Below, one piece after another: positions 55,510 through 64,000 of a DNA stretch of 64,000 nucleotides. The notes below the pieces were generated by a model. That model was not told the origin of the DNA, searched no databases, and saw only the letters and a list, made by a program, of their open reading frames with translations. Origin of the DNA: Chlorokybus atmophyticus (lineage: Eukaryota; Streptophyta; Chlorokybophyceae; Chlorokybales; Chlorokybaceae); the NCBI GenBank assembly GCA_009103225.1, contig RHPI01002836.1, positions 1 to 64,000 of the forward strand, in the 5' to 3' direction. The first letter of the stretch is position 1. Each line of letters starts with the position of its first letter. The translations under genes and the position numbers were made by a program.

Positions 55510-55905
55510 TCAAAACGGCAATGCACATGCATAGTGGCATGCACAGTCAGCAGCATGCAGAGTGACATAGTGCATACCAGCAACACCATTGTCAGGTTGA
55601 CCACCGGGTTCATTCACTACCTCACACGCTGCACTATCCCTACCACCTCGCCATGTAAGCACGCACATGCATTTGCGTTCACCTGCACAACGGCCGTTGG
55701 TTAGCGGCCCAATCTTAAAGCCGAGGCAGCAGCAGCAGCAGCAGCAGACCCAACGGACTCCCCCTCCTCCGCCCACATCACCACCTCCACCCACAACTGC
55801 GTCATACGCCCTGCTGTGGCTGCGACGTTAGGGTTTGCGCCCATTGGCGCGCAGCAAGCATACGCACAGCACGTAGCACTCCCTTTTCGCAGTGCTGTGT
55901 GCTGT
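55510..55905 (-). repeat. Inverted copy of the 24.1-24.5 kb repeat, with CAG expansion
   Basis: Reverse complement of 24095-24465. A run of seven to eight CAG/GCA triplets (55724-55747) replaces a short CTGCTG stretch in the other copy. Confidence 0.75.
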
Positions 55906-56302
55906 GGTGGAGTGTTAGTGAGGGTCTGAATGTGTCTGTGCGCTTTTGTGTCCTTGACAAGCATGTATGGATCAAACCCAACCAGTATCTTGCCTTCCAA
56001 GGACGTTGTAACTTCAGTGCACAGACTTTCAGTGTGCTTGTGGGCGTTCAACATGCAAGTGCGTACACGCATATGATCCAGCACCAACACAAATGCGCAC
56101 GCACGCACCCAGTACGCACGTGCACTTGCGCACAGAAAGACACAAGTGCACGTGCAAGCACATGCCGGCACATGTGCATGCACTAAAGCAGATACGCACA
56201 AAACTGTGCTGAACATGGGTGAGGTTGACCAGACTCACATCAGAGTGCGCTCACTTGGCGGAATAAGCATAGACCTACAATACTGTTGAGTGTTTAGTTC
56301 GT

Positions 56303-56340
56303 GTTTCTGGCACGCACGCGTGTGCTTACGTGCCAGAAAC
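56303..56340. terminator. Perfect 12-bp hairpin over the stop codon of the F-box-like ORF
   Basis: GTTTCTGGCACG (56303-56314) pairs exactly with CGTGCCAGAAAC (56329-56340) around a 14-nt loop. On the minus strand the TAA stop (56328-56326) lies in the loop. A role in 3'-end formation is possible, not shown. Confidence 0.5.
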
Positions 56341-57150
56341 AAGGCACGCCCCATTCCACTGAACACACTCATCTTCGCAGTACTGCTTGCCAGCGAGCGT
56401 AATGTCGTGCGTGCTGGGGGCGGTGGGATTAGTTTCAAAGGCGATAACCGACCTGAACTGCCCGTACTTCATCATTTTGTCCTTCATGTCGAAACATGCG
56501 GAGAACTCGCTGCACCCGCACAATTTGCCTGATCTTTGTAGGGGGCAACACGTGGCGAGGATGCGCCACGAGACGCAACCAGTGTTACTAATGTCATGCA
56601 GCCAGTTGATGGGTTGGCTTCTCAGCTGGACTCGAGCGAATTTGTAGTCACACGTACACACAATGAACACCTCTGGTCTCGCATTCTTCCCCACTTCATA
56701 AACGGAACCAATGCCGGACCAATGTCGGGTTGCTAACTTGAGCCTCCTCACGCCTTTCGGGTGCACGTGCGGGACCACATTGCGCCCTTTCTCCCCATGT
56801 GCCTTTCTCTTCTCGTTCATCTCATCCTCCTGCAAACTAGGAACAAGAATAACCTCCTCCCCTTTCTCAATACGCAAAAGGCCACCTATGCATCCTTTGA
56901 AACATGAGCTATAGCACCCGCGCACAACATCCTTGATGCCACCTGCCTGGTACGAAGGCCACGTTGTGTCATAGTATCTCTCTTTCACCTCATCAGCAAG
57001 CTGCATCCATGTTGTGTTCACGCAGTTCAAGGATGCCAAGCCCCGTGGACACAACTTGTCGATGACCAGAGCCAGGAAGTGAGGATTGTCAGGGACTGCA
57101 GGGTGGGCGCTCGCGGTGTGAAGACGGCGAGACAACGACCTTGTGCGCAT
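56326..57150 (-). CDS. Unknown protein with F-box-like N-terminus
   Basis: Intact single-exon ORF of 274 codons from ATG 57150. Residues ~20-60 (PDNPHFLALVIDKLCPRGLA, SLNCVNTTWMQLADE) look like an F-box: a hydrophobic helix, L-x-S-L-N-C-V, then the conserved Trp. F-box proteins recruit substrates to SCF ubiquitin ligases. The rest is Cys-rich with basic HPKGVRRLKLATRHW and SWRILATCC and matches no family I recognise. A 300-bp CT tract (minus-strand sense) lies about 165 bp 5' of the start, in the promoter. The open frame continues upstream into the tract, but that part is microsatellite translation and is excluded. It may be a member of a lineage-specific family. Confidence 0.5.
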   Translation of the reverse strand: MRTRSLSRRLHTASAHPAVPDNPHFLALVIDKLCPRGLASLNCVNTTWMQLADEVKERYYDTTWPSYQAGGIKDVVRGCYSSCFKGCIGGLLRIEKGEEVILVPSLQEDEMNEKRKAHGEKGRNVVPHVHPKGVRRLKLATRHWSGIGSVYEVGKNARPEVFIVCTCDYKFARVQLRSQPINWLHDISNTGCVSWRILATCCPLQRSGKLCGCSEFSACFDMKDKMMKYGQFRSVIAFETNPTAPSTHDITLAGKQYCEDECVQWNGACLVSGT

Positions 57151-57314
57151 GGCTGAAGAGAATGTGTTAAGACAACGAATCAGAAGTGTACGTGCGTGCG
57201 TGAGCATGTGTGTGGGCAGGTGGGGAGAGGGGCGTGAGGGTGTGGGGGAGCTTGCGTGTGAGGAACGCGCGCACACACACGCATGCACGAGACGCAGTTG
57301 CGAAGGCACACGCG

Positions 57315-59190
<1,876 letters not shown>

Positions 59191-59540
59191 CATTACTGTC
59201 GTGCAGGTAAGCCTCGGCTGCGAGTTATGTCTCGTAGGTAGAAAACATACAATGTGGCGTGTAATTGCGCAGAGCAAGTGGTGCTGCGGTACAGCTTGCG
59301 GGGTGATAAGTAAAGGAGCCTGAGGGCTGCAGTACTTGTAGTGATGGAGTAGTAAGTGCAGGGAGAGAGTGGTAAGGGAAAAACAAACTGTGCAGTCCCC
59401 TAAGCTTGGTATGAGGTCGTGGTTACTCAACAAGCTCCTTGACCAAGGATGCATGTGAACAAGCACACAGCAGTCGTGCAAGTGTGTTCATGTGTGACTC
59501 AAGTTTGCTAAGTGAAGCGAGTTCACGTGATGCAAGCACT
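59191..59540. repeat. LTR-like block A, related to 60060-60202 plus 62132-62240 and to 14.8-15.1 kb
   Basis: 59200-59345 matches 60062-60202 (GTGCAGGTAAGCCTC, GGGGTGATAAGT, GACTGCAGTACT-type end). 59340-59425 matches 62132-62235 (GTGATGGAGTAGTA, AGTCCCCTAAGCTTGGTA, TTACTCAACAAGCTCC). From 59425 it resembles the ~363-bp repeats at 14929 and 17765 (CTAAGTGAAGCGAGTTCAC). So it is one continuous version of a sequence that is split by an insertion at 60203. Confidence 0.65.
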
Positions 59541-59953
59541 CACTCAAAAGCAATCTAGTGGATGCCTACAACCGCGGCTGAGGCACCCCGCGGTTGTGGT
59601 GCAAGGCACGCAAAGTATCGTGTTAGACAGGGGAGGATGCAGCTCGCATGCAATGGGGCAATGGCCACGCCAGGAGGTTAACACAGTAATGCAAGAGACA
59701 GATACAGCACCATGGGCAGGGCAACAGCAGGGAAAAAGGTGTACAGCAAGGAATTCGGGCAACAGCTATTACAAGTTTAACTCTTACACAAAACAGTGTG
59801 CACGCACGCAGATCGCCTAGTCTGATGGTGACTTTTGAAAGTTTTGACAGAGACGACCAATTCCTTAGGATTTGCTTAAGAAAGCTGTTGATGTTGGCCA
59901 CCGCCACTACCCTGCTTCCTATTAGCTGACACCCAAAGAGGTGTCAATGGGTC

Positions 59954-60066
59954 TTGTCACGCTATCCAACACCTGGTGAACCGGTTTTACCAATTCTGAT
60001 GCTTGTGGGGGCGCACAAGGGGTGCAAGGGAGAAGTGCGTGCCGAAGGTTATCATTGTGACAGCTG
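59954..60066 (+). pseudogene. PHD-type zinc-finger fragment
   Basis: An open frame reads LPILMLVGAHKGCKG, then EGYHCDSCRAG. It resembles the finger after the integrase at 9.0-9.2 kb (PLMILYDGCKKGW...EKYCCDDCRANG). The upstream integrase is not recognisable here. It ends at CAG|GTAAGC, which could be a splice donor. Confidence 0.4.
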
Positions 60067-60202
60067 TCGTGCAGGTAAGCCTCAACTGCGGGTTATGTCT
60101 TGCAGGGAGAACACATACAGTGTGGGGTGTAAGTGCGCAGAGCAAGTGCTGCTGTGTACATCTTGCGGGGTGATAAGTGAAGGAGCGTGAGGACTGCAGT
60201 AC

Positions 60203-60514
60203 TATTGAGGATACTCCTACATCTAGATCAATAGGTCAATCGGTCAGTTTCCCCTCTACGTAAAAATAGCAGCCTGAAGGTTCCAAGCAAAGACTCCCAA
60301 AGGTTCAGACGCGGAATTGAGTTAAGAGAAGCTTCCAAGCCTGGACTTGTACACTCTCTAGCACTTTGAAACTCTCTTATCGGTATAGAGTCGCTAGTCA
60401 CGATGTAGCATGTGCACATGCTAAGATCCTGTAATGCATGGTTTCCTTCACGTTGGTGTTGCTGTCGGCGTGCGTACATGTGTATGTGTATGCTTCTCAT
60501 CGTCCATCACAATA
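60203..60514 (+). repeat. Left LTR of the nested element
   Basis: 312 bp, partner of 61702-62130 with internal deletions. The starting TG is mutated to TA and the terminal CA to TA. Confidence 0.8.
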
Positions 60515-61701
60515 GGTTATGGCCAAACGCACTACAACCCACACATGCTTGTGTGGGTTGTAATGCATTTGATTGTGTATAGCTGTAGTTGCTTGATGGG
60601 GCGAAGGTTGCAAGGTTTGCAAGTAGCAAGGGGCGATAAGGCCATCATGGACGATTTTGAAAGTCGCGATAAAAACATTGGACTGGACGTTGGAGGAGAG
60701 AACACAAGCAACGTGAAGATGCAGATGCACGAGTACATGAACCAAGAGAAGGGGATGGTGGCAATCTCCTGGTAACCAAAGAGAAGTACGTGAAGTACTT
60801 GGAAAAGGGGGCATCCTTTGTACGAAGCTGAACTAGCTTAAGTTGCTGAGCGTGAGAAGTACTTGGTGGAAGAGGCGTCTTTAATACGTGGGAGCTGAAG
60901 ATGTCAACTCGTGTTGCTGAGTGCGAGAAATACTTGGTGGAGCTTGGTGAAGCGCTTGAAGGAATGAGAGAGGCAACCCGTGGTAAGCACGTTGATGTGC
61001 TTGGTGGAAGAAAGGGGAGCAGCTGGCAACCCTTGAGGTCAAGCACGGTGAAGTGTTTGACGGATCTTCCGGGAAGGGGAGCGAGGGCAGTCCTTGATGG
61101 AGCACGGTAAAGTGCTTGGTACTTAGGTTGAAGCACGTGGAGTGCCACCAAGGCTTAGCTGAAGGTGCATGTGAGGGAGCATGACAAGCATCCTGGAAGC
61201 GTGAACGTTTTGAAGCTTGACATGGAACATCTTGGAGGCGTGAACCCTGGAAGCTGGACGAAGAAGCATATGGACGTGGACATGGAGATGTTCATGGTGT
61301 GCAAGGTTGCTGCAATGACAAGGGTTGAGGATGGAGCTTTCAAGATACCACAAGGAAATGAGCAATAAGGAGGCACAAGGAGATTGCAATTGCGAAGCCC
61401 ATGGGAGCTGCAAGAGGTGGAGAGCAAGATGGCTTAAAGAGTTATGGGGCTAATACCATAGGCGGAGGCGCTGTCAACGAGGATAGGTGCAACGGGTGCA
61501 TAAAGGCAACGAGTATGTTGAGCACGAGAGCAAGAGGTTAAAGGTCAAAACCATGAGGCTCGAGTTGCTGTGGAGGTGAAGAACTTCAAGATCATCTTTG
61601 AGAAGCATGGAGGTGCGAGAAGAAGTGAAGGCTTGCGTGAGAGCAAGTGGTGTGCGTGAGTAGCGGAGCTAATGTTGAAGGTCAAGCTGCTCGCGTGGGA
61701 G
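60515..61701 (+). other. Interior of the nested LTR element
   Basis: Small open frames (60650-60775; 60901-61110; 61165-61368) are rich in Lys, Glu and Met and repeat GAGAAGTACTTGG-like DNA. No pol domain. It may be a decayed gag or captured host sequence. Confidence 0.45.
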
Positions 61702-62130
61702 TGTTGAGGATATTTCTACATCTAGGTCAATAAATCAGTTGGTCAGCTTGCCCTCTACATAGGAATAGCAACAAAAAGGATCAAAGCGAAGACTCGGGAA
61801 GGTCCAAGCGCGAACATCAGTCAAGAAAAGGTTTTAGGCGCGGCGCGGACATGAGTTTGGAAGTTCAGGCGCGATCGAAGAATGATGACAGCTTGGTGGT
61901 TACTTGGCCACATGGCATGTTTCGCAGCATGTTGGAAAGCTTTTTGAGTTTGCTACGTGGAGCAACCTTGAGCGCATTCAGTTGAGTGTGCTAGATGCAA
62001 TAGCTTTGGGAGTAGAAGCATGTGTAGTTGGCGGGTAAAGAAGCCTGTAATGCAAGGTTTCCTACGCGTTGGTGTTGATGTTGGCGTGCACACATATATA
62101 TGTATATGCTTCTCATCGTCCATCTCAACC
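61702..62130 (+). repeat. Right LTR of the nested element
   Basis: 429 bp beginning TGTTGAGGATATTTC. The promoter region near 62025 (TTGGCGGGTAAAGAAGCC) corresponds to the TATA block of the solo LTR. Confidence 0.82.
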
Positions 62131-62185
62131 GGTACTTGTGGTGATGGAGTAGTAGTGGATTCAGCGAGAGAGTCGTAAGGGATAA

Positions 62186-63324
62186 TCAAATTATGTAGTC
62201 CCCTAAGCTTGGTACGAGGTCGCGGTTACTCAACAAGCTCCCCCCCTGCCTGGTCATCGGCGTCCCCGTGATGAGCTTGGCACCTGTGACAGCGCCAATG
62301 CTGGCTGGTAGAGGAAGACGCCGCATTGAGATCGCTAATAATAGGGGCGGCGCCCAGACTACAAGTCTCATGCCAGCATTACCAGCAGGTGTCACATTCC
62401 AACAAAGGTGATAATCTGAGCCACGGCCGGTGCGTATCACATTCCGAGCTCGTGGGTGAGGTTTGCTGAGCCCTTCAATGTATGGCAGACGATACGGGAA
62501 GCAGTTTTGTACATGGTCAACTTCAATTTTATCGGAGGGATATCGACAAGACATGGTGCTTTGTGCGAGTACTTGCATCACCTTGTCTATGGTGCCGTAG
62601 TTGGCCTTGTCCAAGGTGTTGGTGGTTTGCTTCTTGCGGAAGACATAGTCACCGCTATAAAACTTGCGTGTCTGTGTAATGTAGCCCCCGCTACGCACGT
62701 TTTGGTAGCGCCGCTGGTCTCGTAGTTGCGCAGTTTTGAGGTTGGCAAACGCCATGGCACAGAGGCTTTGAGTACGGTGGCGCGAGCTGTCAACACCTCC
62801 ATTATGTGAGTGGGTTTATTGATGAGATCCTCTGTTGCTTGTGTTGCGTGATAGATGTGAAAGGGAAGCAGAGTTTCCCTCCCGAACATGAAGAAATATG
62901 GGTTCAAAGAATGCAAGGTTGTTTGCCTCGTGCAGTACCTGAGTGCGAGCCAAGGCAGGAAGTCGTCCCACTCTTCCTGCCGGTGGGTTACACAATAGCA
63001 ACGGAGAGCTTTCTTGAAAGTCTGCACCATCCTCTCTGCCCGGCCATTGGCCTGCGGACGATCACCGCTGGTGCGGCGGTAGTCAATGGATGAGCGGTTG
63101 AGCAGAGTGTCGAATTCCCCATGATATTCGGTGCCGTTGTCAGTAAGCAGCTCTGCGCGAGCGGCGAATCTCCTGAGGATGTAATCCAGGTATGCCCGCG
63201 TTATAATGGATGCTGTTTTGTTTGGTAGAGGTATCAGCTTTACCCACTTGCTGAAGTGTTCAATGCCAACAAGTCTGTATACATTGCCGCAACGAGTAAT
63301 AAGCAGTTTGCTTGCTAGGTCCAT
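62186..63324 (-). pseudogene. Gypsy integrase, one frameshift
   Basis: Core: MDLASKLLITR (Asp), HFSKWVKLIPLPNK, LLTDNGTEYHGEF (Asp), GDRPQANGRAERMVQ (Glu), EEWDDFLPWLALRY and FGRETLLPF. The frame shifts near 62740 into FANLKTAQLRDQRRYQNVR, the usual integrase C-terminal region, and ends SNRDLVPSLGDYII. It is of the same lineage as the integrase at 7.7-8.6 kb, but no PHD finger or chromodomain is visible here. Confidence 0.85.
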
Positions 63325-63589
63325 GCTTTAGCGGTAACCAAGCCCCATATTGGACAAGGTATGCAAGTGAGGGTGGGGATGTGAGAAGCTTGCTCGAATG
63401 CGATAGCAGGTCTTGCACTCTTTCCGCAACGTTGCGTGACAATCCGTCCCACCAGCACCATGTTGGCGGTGCGCTTCATGCCATGGTGCCAAAGCTAGTG
63501 ATGCAAGTTGGCAATGAGGGACGCCCGGCGGTTGGGGGGACCTCCTAGCGCTAGCCATCGCTTATGATGCGCTACAGCACGCCGTTGTC

Positions 63590-64000
63590 TCAAATGTGGT
63601 TCGTGGCGCGGTGCTGCGCGCGGTCAGTTGTTTTGTAACCCAGCACAGCAGGCAGGGCTCCTGTTGTGCTCAGCTGCAAGGTGAGCTCGTATGTCCAAAT
63701 GTCTCCTTCTCCTAAATGGGGTATAGTGGCCTTGAGCCCTGAGTTGCGGGCCTCGGCGCATATGCCGGCTGATTTTTTTTTAACCAATATGGCGTGCTTG
63801 CAGGGCATGTCGCCATTGTATCTGGCTTCAGTGGCATCCACCATGTCGGGGTTGGGATTGCGATTCAAGCCATCAGCATCAATGCTGACGATGCTTGCCT
63901 TGTAAGTAACAGTGTCATATTCTTGCAGCAGCAAAGCCCAACGCACGTGCTCGCAAGTAAGTTTGTTGCTGGTGAGAAGCCATCGCAAGGGCTGATGGTC
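63590..64000 (-). pseudogene. RNase H C-terminus of the gypsy element (partial)
   Basis: Begins at the window edge with DHQPLRWLLTSNKLT, then RWALLLQEYDTVTYK and IDADGLNRNP, the usual end of Ty3/gypsy RNase H before the integrase zinc finger. A linker with Lys-rich sequence follows. Truncated by the window. Confidence 0.85.

Larger units (their letters stand above)
60203..62130 (+). mobile_element. Nonautonomous LTR element (TRIM/LARD type) nested in an older repeat
   Basis: LTRs at 60203-60514 and 61702-62130 share the start TRTTGAGGATA, AGGTCAATA, GTCAGYTTSCCCTCTAC and the end CTTCTCATCGTCCATCWCAA. The left LTR is about 115 bp shorter. Flanks are AGTAC (60198-60202) and GGTAC (62131-62135), four of five bases identical. 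Outer flanks rejoin into the sequence found uninterrupted at 59.2-59.4 kb, which proves insertion. The 1.19-kb interior has no RT, integrase or protease. It holds degenerate repeats coding KYL.E/KEKYV-type helices. A solo LTR of this family is at 7110-7656. Confidence 0.82.
62186..64000 (-). mobile_element. Gypsy element, 3' half, continuing beyond the window
   Basis: Minus-strand RNase H (from 64000) and integrase (63324-62587), then an integrase tail ending near 62186, just before a polypurine-like AAGCTTAGGGGAC (62203-62215). RT and protease would lie beyond base 64000. Confidence 0.85.

Overview
The window is nuclear DNA of a photosynthetic eukaryote, most likely a green alga. It carries multi-exon genes with GT-AG and some GC-AG introns. 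Two of them are plastid genes: an FtsZ2-type division protein and a glucose-6-phosphate/phosphate translocator. There is also a mitochondrial COQ3 methyltransferase and a large load of decayed transposons. The lineage below 'green alga' cannot be fixed from the sequence. Two assembly gaps (15405-15491, 49365-49573) and single Ns (40481, 57405) are present.

Layout. 1-9.2 kb: a degenerate plus-strand Ty3/gypsy element (protease, cytosine-C5 methyltransferase, RT tail, RNase H, integrase, PHD finger), broken by a solo LTR that itself holds a small palindromic insertion. 11.5-13.8 kb: GPT-type translocator (+). 14.9-18.1 kb: minus-strand element flanked by ~363-bp direct repeats, whose only recognisable enzyme is a second C5 methyltransferase. 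20.5-23.2 kb: FTSZ2 (+). 25.0-26.1 kb: four-exon, highly divergent histone H3 with CENH3-like features and a ~130-residue charged C-terminal tail (+). 26.4-31.8 kb: broken minus-strand Helitron-like unit (Rep/helicase plus a GIY-YIG nuclease ORF). 32.6-34.7 kb: unrecognised spliced, partly broken minus-strand genes. 34.8-35.8 kb: short satellite-like tandem arrays (~179 and ~247 bp periods). 37.3-44.3 kb: full-length minus-strand chromovirus with LTRs, polypurine tract and a perfect 5-bp target duplication. 46.2-48.6 kb: broken pogo-like transposase (-). 49.9-52.3 kb: TVP38/TMEM64 (VTT/DedA) membrane protein with a transit-like N-terminus (-). 53.2-55.2 kb: COQ3 (+). 56.3-57.2 kb: intact F-box-like ORF (-) beside a 300-bp GA microsatellite. 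59-64 kb: nested LTR elements and a minus-strand gypsy element that runs off the right edge.

The five well-supported host genes (GPT, FTSZ2, H3-like, TVP38-like, COQ3) are independent, single transcription units, all ending in TAG. The strongest candidates for new biology are the H3/CENH3-like protein with its long tail and enlarged loop 1, the two retroelements carrying cytosine methyltransferases (one apparently with no polymerase), the PHD finger at an integrase C-terminus, and the Rep/helicase plus GIY-YIG pair. Exon boundaries were read by hand from splice signals and reading-phase continuity; no database search was possible.
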